From Haliclystus octoradiatus (taxonomy: Eukaryota; Cnidaria; Staurozoa; Stauromedusae; Haliclystidae), in assembly GCA_916610825.1 (NCBI GenBank), contig OU744447.1, positions 11,143,751 to 11,207,750 on the forward strand: a stretch of 64,000 bases of DNA. Direction: 5' to 3'. Both the position numbers and the translations under genes were made by a program. Every line of letters begins with the position of its first letter. Position 1 is the stretch's first letter. The notes under the pieces were generated by a model. It made no database searches. It was given only the letters and a program-made list of their open reading frames with translations, and was not told the origin of the DNA. Of the stretch, positions 28,501 through 38,700 are shown piece by piece.

Positions 28501-29210
28501 TAAATTCTGAGAGGGTGAGGTTTTTTTTTGTTTGCGAGTTGAGGTGGACATGCCATATTAGTGGAATCCATGTGTGTTACGCCGGATATATCCTGAGTAG
28601 AACTGAGTTGATTTTACGCCAATTTGACTTCTTTGGTGTGGAAATTGGATAATTTTCTATTTATTATCAAATAAATTTGAGCTTTTTGGCGTATTCTTGA
28701 ATGCTGATTTGGCGTGGCGTAATTTTGGCGTGAATATCCGGCGTTTCAAATTCAAGGATTCCACTACGTGGAATTAGCCCAATGGTGAAGCATTCATGCT
28801 TATTACTTCTCTATGTATTTCAATTAATGTAATTATAGTTTATCTGAACTTAATGACTATTGTTCATAGCACTTATATAACTGTAAATTGTGTTCTTAAA
28901 AAATCATCAAATTTTCCTGGAATCCTGTCTCCTATTCGACTATTCAGTAGGCCTATTCACTCAGTCAGAACAGAATAGGTAGTCTATCTATCTCTAGGCA
29001 ATTATGCCGCTATTCTATGGATGGCTATGGATCGTTATCGTCGTTTCAAAGTAGGCTCAAATATATCTGTACGTACGTACCACTGAGCGCGAAACAATTT
29101 TCTTTCCAGTATCTACTTTCATATATTCTGCTTCTAACGATTTTTTCAACTAAGTATTGCGGATTTGTTCCACGAATGGTTTTCGCGTCCGACACCGTTC
29201 GGTTCGCCAT
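16514..29210 (-). CDS. PRPF38A: Pre-mRNA-splicing factor 38A
   Basis: Core component of the spliceosomal pre-B/B complex, required for activation; acts in the nucleus. Eight exons on the minus strand: 29081-29210, 25353-25512, 24296-24417, 20692-20819, 19897-19965, 19558-19631, 18590-18634, 16514-16637. They join in frame to 283 aa (the human protein, from memory, is about 312). The start MANRTVSDAKTIRGTNPQYL matches the family N terminus. The PRP38 domain follows, with GGTYGGNIKPTPFLCL, KMLQIQPEKEIVVEFI, GAFYMRLVGTALDCYKYLEP and HMDEFIDEILHEERVCDIML. Then come an acidic stretch (DDLDDLESEDDEDDED) and an Arg/Ser-rich tail split over the last three exons. All introns are GT-AG, and the exon 1 donor sits in a GTAC-GTAC-GTAC run. 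Intron 1 is 3.6 kb and carries unusual repeats (see 26510-28355). An in-frame TTG upstream of 29210 is not needed. It lies divergently to the multicopper oxidase, with about 6.5 kb between start codons. Confidence 0.95.
18680..18737. repeat. Near-perfect hairpin / short MITE
   Basis: A 27-base stem beginning CCTGCGTGCAGACCTAC and ending GTAGATCTACACGCAGG surrounds a short GATGA-like loop within PRPF38A intron 7. Related half-copies with GCGTGAAGACCTACTGT occur near 55920 and with CTGCGTGCAGACC near 46668, which suggests a small dispersed foldback family. Confidence 0.65.
20040..20280. repeat. Low-complexity TAATTACT-rich stretch
   Basis: Reiterated TAATTGATTACTG, TAATTGTTACT and AATTACTGATTA words occupy PRPF38A intron 4. 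No coding signal was seen. Confidence 0.4.
21172..21345. mobile_element. Foldback MITE
   Basis: The arms are 21172-21214 (TTAAACATTTTCTTGTGCAA, then TATGGGTT) and 21309-21345 (AACCCATATTGCAAAGAAAG, then TGTTTGAC). It is non-coding, in PRPF38A intron 3 (20820-24295). Confidence 0.55.
21542..21711. mobile_element. Foldback MITE with ~30-bp terminal inverted repeats
   Basis: CATACTTTCTTTCCGTGAAC at the left is complemented by GTTCACGGAAAGTATG at the right, extending through TATGCTCTGATAG and CTATCAGAGCATA. The interior is non-coding. It is in PRPF38A intron 3. Confidence 0.65.
22500..23345. repeat. Scattered inverted-repeat fragments
   Basis: CAAGTCCCGCTTTC (about 22523) pairs with GAAAGCGGGACTTG (about 22563), and CCGTTGTGCAG pairs with CTGCACAACGG (about 22590-22616). 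Further on, GACACAAGTCTCACTTCC (about 23260) pairs with GAAGTGAGACTTAAG (about 23307). ACTTGTGTCCTTTGAGA in the first block is complementary to TCTCAAAGGACACAAGT in the second, so the blocks are probably broken parts of one element inside PRPF38A intron 3. Confidence 0.45.
26510..28355. mobile_element. Candidate DNA element bounded by 37-bp perfect inverted repeats
   Basis: The 37 bases at 26510-26546 (starting GTGTTTGCTATCAAAATGCA) are the exact reverse complement of 28319-28355. Between them lie seven copies of a GTGTCTGACTGAC motif (26559-27510), a second inverted pair (27887-27960 versus 28246-28323, about 75 bp) and an AT hairpin (27963-28000). No transposase frame is present. The whole lies in intron 1 of PRPF38A. 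I infer a non-autonomous transposon with internal short repeats, but no target-site duplication was established. Confidence 0.45.
26559..27510. repeat. Cluster of seven GTGTCTGACTGAC motifs
   Basis: Copies: about 26560-26573, 26729-26742, 26917-26930, 26938-26950, 26967-26980, 27342-27355 (reverse orientation) and 27497-27510. Most are preceded by C, giving CGTGTCTGACTGACA. The copy at 26724-26746 is flanked by complementary 9-bp arms GTCCGTGTC and GACACGGAC around TGACT. The motifs are not in tandem, and spacing ranges from about 20 to over 350 bp. The sequence between copies is unrelated, so selection or transposon structure rather than simple duplication seems to preserve the motif. Confidence 0.8.
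28561..28764. mobile_element. Foldback MITE near PRPF38A exon 1
   Basis: GTGGAATCC at 28561 pairs with GGATTCCAC at 28764, and ACGCCGGATAT (about 28579) pairs with ATATCCGGCGT (about 28734). It is non-coding. Related words (CACCGGATATTTCCGCC and ACGCCGGAG) occur at about 29925-30070, outside the gene. Confidence 0.55.
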
Positions 29211-31244
29211 TTTGTCTGAACTTTGAGCATCATGCAACAGCCTCTTTCAGCGACAAATCAAATAGCCTCGCTTAAACATACCCTCTCAATTATCCCCTTC
29301 TGAAGATATCAGTGTCATGTATGACCCTGGTGTGACTTATGGGATGACAACTGACAACTTTACAAGTTCCATACTTCACGAAGTCTATGACTCATAAACG
29401 CAATGGACCTAGCCACAAAATGATCGATAACTAACAAATAAAGCCACCTTTGCAATGAAATAACAATTATATTCACTTTCACCATACAAATTGAAGAACG
29501 GACACGGAGCAGAAATATTGAGAGGTAAGTCTTGTAAAGACAGGCAGAAATGCTCCGAGGGCTCTAACATCTGATTAGGTTATGCAACTACTAAGGCTAC
29601 TACTCACTGTTGGTAGGGCAATACTACTGCATTTTAGTTTTCAAAAAACTTCAGTATGTAGGCCTATAAATCCATAATAAGGTAAATAATATAATTTAAT
29701 ATGCATGAAGTATGCCATTATTGCCATTCATACTGCCTGCTCACTTCTCAAGTAGCCCCTAGAGTGTGATGTAGCCTAGGCCAGTGGAATGCTATTAGAT
29801 TCATTAGACCTAAAGTAATAGTTTCTCGTCAACAATTTCTCAGATTTAAGGCAAATTTAATTTCCTTCTACTTTCTACTTTATCATTTCCACAGTTGGCC
29901 CAAGTCTGCATTCGGAAAATTTTCTCCACCGGATATTTCCGCCAATATTTTATAATCCTGATTTTGAAACCCAGAGAATGCATAGTTTATTTATCAAAAT
30001 AGGATCAAAAAAAAATTCCTGCCAAAGCGTTGAGAGGGAAACTCCACGCCAATTTGGCATTAACGCCGGAGATCTTCTGTTGATTTCTGAGGTGAAATAA
30101 TATTACAATAAGATATGTATTTAGGATTTTCTTTTATTAATTCAATAAATTATTACTCATTATATTTGATAAAAATATTTCGTTATCTTAACAATAACAT
30201 ATGTCGTCACTTGTCAGGCAAGAGAGCTATAATGGAAATTTACAATATATATAGGCCTATAGAGAAAAAATAACTAATTAGCGTAACTTATGTCTGTAGT
30301 TTTTATGTGGGCAAAGATACTTCACATGTTTTGTATTCAAAGGCTGCAAACATTGCAAACTACACTTATAAAAAGAGAATTATTTTTCATTCATGGGTGG
30401 GTCTATAATAAGCTTATTATAAATCTTCATGTTGTGATGGCTCTATGGATCAATGTGTCCCAAAGGTGTAGACATACCGTAGCTGAGTTGGACATTAGAA
30501 ACTTTTGATTCAGTGCGAAAGAAATTTCAATTTTTTAAAGTTTTCAATGGTTGTTTTACCTATTGTAGGCTAATATGTTGCTTTTCTGGTAAAACATAGG
30601 AAAACTAAAATAAATCACAATTATTGGCAGCTATATTACGTACCTTGGTCTCATTATTTTATCACATTCTGGAATGGAATGTGTTGTTTACTATTGTGGT
30701 CGATAGAATAAATGCTAATCTGCAGTAAGCCTACGGTTTTAGTTAGATTGATGTATTCAACAAAAAGTATAAACAGGAAAAAAATAAAACATCAACCTGA
30801 CAATTTAGTAATCAATCAAACTGACTTTGTTGAAGCTAGATGATGTCCTGCATGCTATAGTATTTAACAAAACATATGTAGACATGAGCGCTCTCATTTT
30901 ATTTACAGTTTTCATGACAGGTTTCTTGCAATGCAGAATCAATCACGTTGCTTGTAAAATGTGGGCTCAAGCTCTAATGGCGCAATTCACAGTGGAATTA
31001 AAACGAAATTCAATTATTGTTCGAATATTTCGATTTTCATTATCAAGCTCCATTCCAGCGTTTTCAAAACGAGTGTTTCAAAACCAGTGTTTCAAAGCGT
31101 TATTCACTTTTCAAAGATCGCATGCAATATTTTCCGGACTGTATTCTCCCTTTGAAGGCATTTATTTATTTAATAATATTATTTAAAGTGTTTAAGGAGT
31201 GTTTTGATTGCAATAAATTGCAAAATTGATTCAAACTGAATTTT
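29211..31244. other. Upstream region shared by PRPF38A and the oxidase gene
   Basis: The intergenic space between divergent genes begins here and continues beyond the gypsy insertion to 35739. It should hold the PRPF38A promoter. The only repeats noticed are GCCGGA-rich fragments at about 29925-30070 and several TAGGCCTA palindromes. A 119-codon frame at 30827-31186 has no recognisable features, and I do not call it a gene. Confidence 0.45.
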
Positions 31245-31249
31245 GTTAC

Positions 31250-31405
31250 TGAAATGAATAGCCAGTAACTAAACTCTGAATAAGGCTTTATTTAACAAAA
31301 AGATAGCTCCATCTTACAACATGTGGATAAGGAATGAGTGTTTATGAAGTAGCCTCATTTACAAACATAAAGAACATAATTAGCATAATTAACAAATTCA
31401 CAACA
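31250..31405 (-). repeat. 3' LTR of the gypsy element
   Basis: 156 bp, TG...CA termini (read TGAAATGAATAGCC...CACAACA on the plus strand). It is followed on the element side by the polypurine tract at 31406-31415 (AAGGGGAGAA on the coding strand). Confidence 0.95.
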
Positions 31406-31415
31406 TTCTCCCCTT
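31406..31415 (-). promoter_or_regulatory. Polypurine tract for plus-strand DNA priming
   Basis: The coding-strand sequence AAGGGGAGAA directly abuts the 3' LTR, the position where the second-strand primer of LTR retrotransposons is generated. Confidence 0.85.
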
Positions 31416-31422
31416 GTAATTA

Positions 31423-34400
31423 TTAGATGTTTAGTTTATTGGGAGCATGTCTAATTCTAGTAGATCTACGTGGTTCATTTACATCTTTGACCACATCAGT
31501 GTTTTCAGCTACAATTGGTTGATCAACGTTTGGTAAATTTTGAATAGAATCAATATTTGAATCTCCAGTTGAATCCAGTGGTACATTTTCATCCAGAGGT
31601 GCTTCACGATGTGGCTGTTCTGACTCTACGCCATATGGTGCCAGATGTCTAACTGACACGGTAGCTTCTTTCCCATTAGGGAGCCTGACGTGTGCATAGT
31701 TAGGATTAGATTCAATGAGTGTGACAGTCTGGACAGGTGTGTCATATTTGCTCTGCATATTTTGGTTTCTCATCAGTACCGGTCCAGGAGAAGTAAGCCA
31801 TGTAGGCATAGCATTACCAGTAGTTGACCTACGATTATGGTTAAACATCCTTTCATGAGGGGTGACATTTGTTGAAGTACATAGTAGAGATCTTATTGAA
31901 TGGAGGGCGTCAGGTAGTACAACTTCCCATTGAGATGTCGATAAACTTCTCGATTTTAATGCAAGAGAAACTGCTTTCCATATGATGCCATTATATTTTT
32001 CACACTGTCCATTGCCTTGAGGGTTGTAGGGTGTAGTGCGACTAGCAGAAATACCATGACTTCTTAGAAATACCTTCAAATCGTTAGACATAAATGATGA
32101 ACCTCTATCTGAGTGTACATACATTGGCATACCAAACATAGCAAATACTTGTCGCAAACATTTGGTAACAGTAGTCGTCGATACATCATGGCATGGAATG
32201 GCAAATGGAAATCTCGAAAACTCATCAATAACTGTTAGTATATATTTGTTAGTAGATGAAGAAGGAAGTGGTCCTTTGAAATCCAGATTCAGTCTTTCGA
32301 AAGGTTGAGTAGCCTTGATAAGATGGGCGTCAGGTGGCTTCATGTATTGTGGCTTGCACTCATTGCACACTGTGCATGATGATGTTACATTTTTGACATC
32401 AGCAACGGAGTAAGGTAAATTCCTTGATCTGACAAATTGTAGCATTCTTGTGATGCCAGGGTGACATAACATGTCATGTAGATCGTATAAGCTTTGATGT
32501 GCTTGAGTTGCTCCAAGAGTAGTTCGTATCCGAGATAAGGCATCAGCCGGTGCATTCTCTGTTCCTGGTCTGTAGATAATGCTGAATTTATATGATGATA
32601 GCTCAATTCTCCATCGTTGAATCTTGTCATTCTTGATTTTTCCAGCAAGTTTGGGGTTCAGCATAAATGAGACCGATTGTTGGTCTGTGATTAGTGTAAA
32701 GTTACGGGCACATAAGTAATGTCTCCATTTTCTAAGACTCTCTACAATGGCATATGCTTCTTTCTCAATAGAAGAATGTTTCTGCTCACCATCTGTTAGT
32801 GTACGAGAGAAGAATGCTACTGGTTTGCCGTTTTGATTGAGTGTTGCACCGAGAGCAAAGTCTGATGCATCGGTTTCAACAGTAAATGGCGCTGTTTCAT
32901 CAATTGGTTGAAGTACAGCTTCTTCGATTTTTGATTTCAAGGTTTCAAAAGACTCTTTGGCACAGTCAGATAGTGGAAAAGAGTGACTTTGAGTTAGAGG
33001 CCGTATTAGATCTGAGAAGTTCTTGATCCATTGTGAATAATAGGAAAACAATCCGACAGCTCTTTTCAATTCATCAGTGGATGATGGCAGCCGCAGACTT
33101 TTTAGCGGGGTTAACCTATCAGGATCTGGTTTCAATTCTCCATGAGATATCAAATAACCCAATAAATTAATTGTTTCTGTAGCATATGTACTCTTTGCAT
33201 GATTAATAGTAAGGTTTAGTTTCTTAGCAATTACTAAGAAACGATCAAGATTTGAATCATGTTCTTCTTTGGTTTTTCCGCATATGGTGATATCATCTAA
33301 ATAAGCAAAAGTGTCTTTTAAATCATTGTCTTTTATAATCTGATTTATGATTCTCTGAAAGCAGGCAACTCCATTTGTCACACCAAAAGGTATTCGGCAG
33401 AATTGGTAAAGCTCTCCTGCAGCTTCAAAAGCAGTGTATATCTTGTCTTCTTGATTGATTGGGATTTGGTGATATGCTGATTTCAAATCCAAAGTACTGA
33501 AGAACTTGTACTTTGAAACGTTGTTGACTACTTCTTCGATTCTAGGTAATGGATACGCATCAAGATTTGTAAAGCGGTTAATAGTTCGCGAGTAGTCAAC
33601 AACCAAACGTTTCTTGTGACGCTCATTTGTTGTGACCAATACTTGCGCTCTCCATGGTGAGGTGCTTGGCTCAATTATACCTTCTTTCAAAAGTAGTTGC
33701 ACTTCTGTGTCGATAAAACTTTTGTCTGGTGCACTGAACTTTCTGGATTTTGTTGCGATAGGTTGGCATGTGGAGTCTAAATTTGCAAATAGTTTAGGAG
33801 GGTTTATTGACAATGATGCCAAAGCACAAACATTTAAGGTAGGTTTTTCACCTCCAAATTCGAAAGTGACTTGTTTGTGTAATTGTAAAAAATCTCGACC
33901 AAGGATTAAATCTGAGCAAAGTCCTTGTAAAATAGATACTTCTACTTTCTTGTATACTTTATCATCCATATTAATATCAATCTTTGTTGACTTTTCAACT
34001 TTGGCATGTAGTGCAGATGAGGCCATATATACCACAGAAGGCTTGGGCATGGTAGATAATCCCATTTGTTTAACAAGATTAGGACAAATGTAGCTGTCAT
34101 TGCTACCAGTGTCTATCAGAGCTTTCACTGCAGTACCATTCACTTTGACGTCAGCGACACATTGGCATGGTTTTGTTGCAGCTAGGTAGGTAGAGTGCAT
34201 TGCAGAAGATTGTGTTTTATTGTATGTGTTATTACTTGATCTACACACTTTTGCATAATGTCCTTTCCTCGAGCATTTGTTACAGTTGACATCTTTGGCT
34301 GGACAGTGACTACGTGGATGACGCTGTTGACCACAGAAGAAGCATTTGCCTGTTTTGTCACTTTTGATGGCTGCAATATGATTTTCTTCAGAGTTGTGTG

Positions 34401-34989
34401 AGTCAATTTGTGCATGTGATAACTCTGTGGCAGCAGCAACATTGTTCGTTTGCTGGGGGATTGCAAATCCATCAGAACTTTTCTGCGCAACTTCCAAAGA
34501 TCTAGCCTGTAAAATTGTAGTGTCTAGATCAAGATTCTTATTTTCTAACAGCCTTTGCCGCATCGGACTTGATTGTAAACCACTAATAAAAGCATCTCTG
34601 ATAACAATATTCTTGTGTTCAATAGCTGTGAGTGGCTTGAATGTACAATCCTTACTCAATAGACTTAGAGCTTGTAAAAATGTATCAACAGATTCAGATG
34701 GCTGCTGTCGACGTGATGAAAGTAAATACCTTGCATAGACTTCATTGGGGACCTTAGCATACATTGATTCAAGTGTAGTAATAGCAAGTTCATAGGTATC
34801 ACAGTCAGAAATATATTCATAAACAGTAGGTGATATATAGTTAATTAAAGTGTGTAGTTTATCTGGTTTGAGTTTGTCCAGCATTGCCAAGAAATTTGTG
34901 AAGGTCATATGCCAATGTTTCCATTCCTTTTTGGCAGTAGATGAATTAGGATCTGTATTGAACTTTTCTGGTTTAAGAAATCTATCCAT
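31423..34989 (-). CDS. Gypsy gag-pol polyprotein (1188 aa)
   Basis: One uninterrupted frame. Gag occupies about residues 1-215, ending in two CCHC knuckles (CFFCGQQRHPRSHC, 216-229; CNKCSRKGHYAKVC, 236-249). The aspartic protease has LIDTGS at 291-296. Reverse transcriptase follows, with LDLKSAYHQI and the catalytic YLDD at 563-566. RNase H carries ETDASD at 705-710. Integrase has an HHCC-type zinc region (about 838-878) and a D-D-35-E triad at Asp903, Asp961 (HSDRGS) and Glu997 (CEKYN). The tail has RHLAPYG. The order PR-RT-RH-IN defines Ty3/gypsy. All catalytic residues are present, so it may be active. The start is the first Met after the 5' LTR leader. Having gag and pol fused in one frame, without a frameshift site, is typical of several gypsy clades. 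Confidence 0.97.
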   Translation of the reverse strand: MDRFLKPEKFNTDPNSSTAKKEWKHWHMTFTNFLAMLDKLKPDKLHTLINYISPTVYEYISDCDTYELAITTLESMYAKVPNEVYARYLLSSRRQQPSESVDTFLQALSLLSKDCTFKPLTAIEHKNIVIRDAFISGLQSSPMRQRLLENKNLDLDTTILQARSLEVAQKSSDGFAIPQQTNNVAAATELSHAQIDSHNSEENHIAAIKSDKTGKCFFCGQQRHPRSHCPAKDVNCNKCSRKGHYAKVCRSSNNTYNKTQSSAMHSTYLAATKPCQCVADVKVNGTAVKALIDTGSNDSYICPNLVKQMGLSTMPKPSVVYMASSALHAKVEKSTKIDINMDDKVYKKVEVSILQGLCSDLILGRDFLQLHKQVTFEFGGEKPTLNVCALASLSINPPKLFANLDSTCQPIATKSRKFSAPDKSFIDTEVQLLLKEGIIEPSTSPWRAQVLVTTNERHKKRLVVDYSRTINRFTNLDAYPLPRIEEVVNNVSKYKFFSTLDLKSAYHQIPINQEDKIYTAFEAAGELYQFCRIPFGVTNGVACFQRIINQIIKDNDLKDTFAYLDDITICGKTKEEHDSNLDRFLVIAKKLNLTINHAKSTYATETINLLGYLISHGELKPDPDRLTPLKSLRLPSSTDELKRAVGLFSYYSQWIKNFSDLIRPLTQSHSFPLSDCAKESFETLKSKIEEAVLQPIDETAPFTVETDASDFALGATLNQNGKPVAFFSRTLTDGEQKHSSIEKEAYAIVESLRKWRHYLCARNFTLITDQQSVSFMLNPKLAGKIKNDKIQRWRIELSSYKFSIIYRPGTENAPADALSRIRTTLGATQAHQSLYDLHDMLCHPGITRMLQFVRSRNLPYSVADVKNVTSSCTVCNECKPQYMKPPDAHLIKATQPFERLNLDFKGPLPSSSTNKYILTVIDEFSRFPFAIPCHDVSTTTVTKCLRQVFAMFGMPMYVHSDRGSSFMSNDLKVFLRSHGISASRTTPYNPQGNGQCEKYNGIIWKAVSLALKSRSLSTSQWEVVLPDALHSIRSLLCTSTNVTPHERMFNHNRRSTTGNAMPTWLTSPGPVLMRNQNMQSKYDTPVQTVTLIESNPNYAHVRLPNGKEATVSVRHLAPYGVESEQPHREAPLDENVPLDSTGDSNIDSIQNLPNVDQPIVAENTDVVKDVNEPRRSTRIRHAPNKLNI

Positions 34990-35007
34990 GACTAACTGTC
35001 TGAAAAA

Positions 35008-35026
35008 TATCTTTTGTTAAATAAAT
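35008..35026 (-). promoter_or_regulatory. Primer-binding region, possibly self-priming
   Basis: The bases directly after the 5' LTR read, on the coding strand, ATTTATTTAACAAAAGATA. They do not resemble a tRNA 3' end (no TGG start). They are complementary to TATCTTTTTGTTAAATAAA within the LTR (35064-35082) except for one bulged T. Tf1-type elements are known to prime from the folded 5' end of their own mRNA. That this element does so is inference. Confidence 0.5.
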
Positions 35027-35182
35027 TGAAATGAATAGCCAGTAACTAAACTCTGAATAAGGCTTTATTTAACAAAAAGATAGCTCCATCTTACAACATG
35101 TGGATAAGGAATGAGTGTTTATGAAGTAGCCTCATTTACAAACATAAAGAACATAATTAGCATAATTAACAAATTCACAACA
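35027..35182 (-). repeat. 5' LTR of the gypsy element
   Basis: 156 bp, apparently identical to the LTR at 31250-31405. The coding strand contains AATAAA within TTAAATAAAGCC, a likely polyadenylation signal. Its outer edge faces the oxidase gene. Confidence 0.95.
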
Positions 35183-35739
35183 GTTACTAAGACAATTGCC
35201 CATTGGCTTTTCTTTGTTTCGAATCGCAATGTTTTTGGTAGGAAATATTCCAATAAAATTTCAGGCATGGCCTGCATGAAATGAGATGTTATATGATAGG
35301 TCATATATTTGAAACTCTGATTGTCATCATATTTGTATTCAATTTGCATTGTTTTGCTTGTGTTTTTGTGAAATGTTTCAATTTCAATATGTTGCGTATC
35401 CAAATTCATTGAAATACTATCCCGTAAATAAAAAGCTACAGGATCCAATTTCAAAACATTCCATACAAAGGTTAGCCTACTGGTCTTTTTTGACCTTTTA
35501 AAAAGGTTACGTTACAAAAGTTTTGGATTTTTTTCAGATTGAAGATGATTATTTTTGGATCAGATTGGATTAATTATGATTCTTGAAATTCGGATAAGAT
35601 TTGGAATTCAGATAGTTTGTAGTTTGTAGGCTACCCTTGGTCAATTTCCTGGTCTGATCCGATAGACACCTTTAGTAGCCAGCTAACCTACACGATGCTA
35701 ACATAAAATATCACTAACTGTTACACTTCTTTCATAGGA

Positions 35740-38700
35740 ATGGCTAAAACAAATCAATCTCACCTAAGCAGACTCATTTTACTGGTTATTATTTTTTGCT
35801 TTGGTTCTTCTCAGTCTTCAACATGTGAGAAGTCAAACAAAGTATGTGAATATTGGCTAACAGCTGAAGAATCACTCACACTTATGCATGGAAAAGACCT
35901 CGTTTATGCAAGTAATGGTAATCTAATCAAATATGATGAATTTCCTGATAATTTCACAACTAATATTCCAATTGATGAAGTTATATCTGTTGATGGTTTC
36001 CAGAGGCTAGTCCAAGTATTCAATAAGACTATACCTGGTCCACCTATAATTGTCTATGAAGGACAGACTATTGTTGTACATGTCACAAATCTTCTACTAA
36101 GTAACGCATTATCAGTACATTGGCATGGTTTACATCAACGAGAAACACCATGGATGGATGGTGTTCCCATGGTAACACAATGTCCTATCCTTCCTCATCA
36201 AACATTCACATATAGATTTAAGGTGAGTAAGAAGCCACCTTAAAACTACAGTATCACATTCTGAAGGCCTATATATCGTTAGCTTACTGTAGGCCTAGAC
36301 GCTATATGCAGAAAGTAATCTACAACTGCAAGTTACCCACTCAATTTAATTGTTCAGTCTATCCAGCTCTTGTTTTTAAGGATTTTGTGAAGTACCGTAT
36401 ACGTGGGGGCTATTAGGCTACAGAGTTACAAGCCATTCTGACATTTCACGCTAGTATGAATTGATGTTCCGATCTGATCAGATTTTGGTCAGAATCCAGA
36501 TTGGGTTTTTTATCATCAGATCAGATCTCTTGTAATCAATTTTGATTTTGCTTGTTTCAGGCATATCCATCTGGTACATTCTGGTATCATTCACATGTTG
36601 CAGGGGATCGAAACAATGGATTATATGGTGCATTCATTATCAAAGAGAAGGATCAATCACATTTATCAGCACTTGAAGATGTCATTGTTACTGTTGGTGA
36701 TTGGCACCATGCTGACAGTTCGGAGGTATGATTTATATTTTTCTGATTCAAGTCTACATACATACCTGTATGATTGTAAATCACCCTTCAGTTCATTGGA
36801 TTGGTCTGCTTCAGGTTCTAATAAAAGTGGGGATCCTCAGATCCTAGATCCAGAATGCGTGTACAGATATCAGAATAATCATACTTTTATGATCCATCTA
36901 GGTCAAACCTCTATAAAAAAACCAATAAGAAATAAGTTGGGAATGTTCCAGAATTCTGGAATGCTATGATGGCTAATGATGGGGGCATTAATAAACTGTT
37001 ATCCAATTGAAATGATCAAGGTCTATGTGGAGTTAAATAAAATTGTCTTTTTTCTGGGATGTTTCAACCCAGATTTTTCAAAATATTACCGTTGATAGTT
37101 GCTTATCAATATGCAAATGAAAGAAGGCAACAATTTATAGGATATAGGGTACTCATTAAAATGTAGCAAATGTCTGCATCATCCACAAATATTTTGAAAA
37201 AAATAAAAACAGAAATGGGCTATCCTTTCCCTCTAATTTTAAAACTTGATAAATGTCATTTTCTTTCACCTCCTTCCTGTTTTCTTCTTGCCTTGCCTTC
37301 TCAATCAGCTCTATTTTTATTCAGGTCTATTTGAAAAAAACGACTGCAACATATTTTGGTAGGCATCGTTATCAAAAGACGTTCACATTTGATGGTGCTG
37401 AATTGACACCAATTCCTTGGTTATCTGGGCTGATTCAAGGCAAAGGACGATTTTATGATCAATACAAAGGTATGATCACTGCTAACATGCCAGACAAACT
37501 TTAGTGCAATTTAGACACCACACACTGGCCCTTCAATAATCTTATGTCATATACCGGTGATGTAAAGGCAAAGTTGATAAATCTATAAGGGGAGAAAGAA
37601 CAGTTAAGATTCTTTTTAATTTCAATTACCATTTTAACTCTAATAATCTTTTGTAGGCCTACAAGTTTTTCATATAAAACAGAGACAAAGGCATAATTTC
37701 TTGATACTGTCCAATTCAATTCTTATTAAACCCATAAACCCGTAGACCTAAATTATTAATCCACAAGGTTTAAACGGAAGTAGCTATGACCCTACTTTGA
37801 TATCCTCTGTGAAAAACAGTTCAGGAGTTCATGAACAGTTCATGAGCGTTAAATGGCTGCAATTTTTCGGAACTGTTCATGAACTGTTCAATAACAGTTC
37901 AAGAACCCTCAAAGACAGCTCATGAACAGTTCATGGAAATTTTGGGTCATTTAACGTTCATGAACTGTTTATGAACTGTTTTTGCCTGGGATGTATTGTC
38001 TGTATTAGCTTAGATGACATAATGAGAGGATTAGCTCAGATGACAGAGCAACCGAACTTCAGATCTGATCATATCTTATTGACTGTTGCTGAAATTCTCA
38101 TAAGGTCAACTCAGCCTTGGCTTTATCTAAAGCATTGATTGAGTAGGCCTACCATCTTATGATGATGAGTGGAATGGTCCAGAGAGAATTGCACTGTGAG
38201 CAGCTGCGGCGCATTTTTACGCATTGACAATCAAGACCTACCTGCCATCACTCTAGAAATAGAGGAATAGCACGGGTGCCTTGGGTAGGACAATACCGTC
38301 TCAATTACCGTCTGTATTCATTTTGTGTTGTATCCAGTTGTAGGCCTACACATAAGGTGTTTCATATAAACTTTTGTTATATTGTCAAAATTTGAAGGAT
38401 TAATCAAGGATCAAACAAGACGAGTTGCCTTTGGTTGAAATTTTTTGAAATTGGATCTCCTTTCTTTATTTATTTACTTCATATTGTTTCAGTGAGTTAA
38501 TATTTGAGCTATAAATTTTGATACATAACTTTTCAATAGTTTAACATTTCTCAAGAAAACCCAAGCAAAACATTGTGAATATAAAGATGACGACAATCTC
38601 GATTTAAAATACAACATAATTGGCTTGGAACACATTCCATGCAAACAAACCTGAAATTTTATCAGATTGAGCAACGGTCTGTCAGTACCCCAGTCAGTAA

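Larger units (their letters stand above)
31245..35187 (-). mobile_element. Ty3/gypsy LTR retrotransposon, full-length
   Basis: A complete element on the minus strand with a 5-bp target-site duplication GTTAC at 31245-31249 and 35183-35187. The LTRs are 156 bp each and look identical. They enclose a single 1188-codon gag-pol frame. The purine tract AAGGGGAGAA abuts the 3' LTR. No frameshift, internal stop or env gene is present. The matching LTRs and open frame indicate a recent insertion. It lies about 0.55 kb upstream of the oxidase start codon, transcribed away from it. Confidence 0.95.

Noticed and set aside
30827..31186. 119-codon plus-strand frame upstream of the gypsy element
   Set aside because: No family resemblance, overlapping frames of similar length in the same place, and no coding-like composition; probably chance.
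35119..35454. 111-codon minus-strand frame at the gypsy border, apparently interrupted by the insertion
   Set aside because: Across the GTTAC site the pre-insertion frame would continue, which made it look like a disrupted gene. It has no recognisable domain or clear splice signals, and frames of this length occur by chance elsewhere in this AT-rich window. Part of it is LTR sequence.
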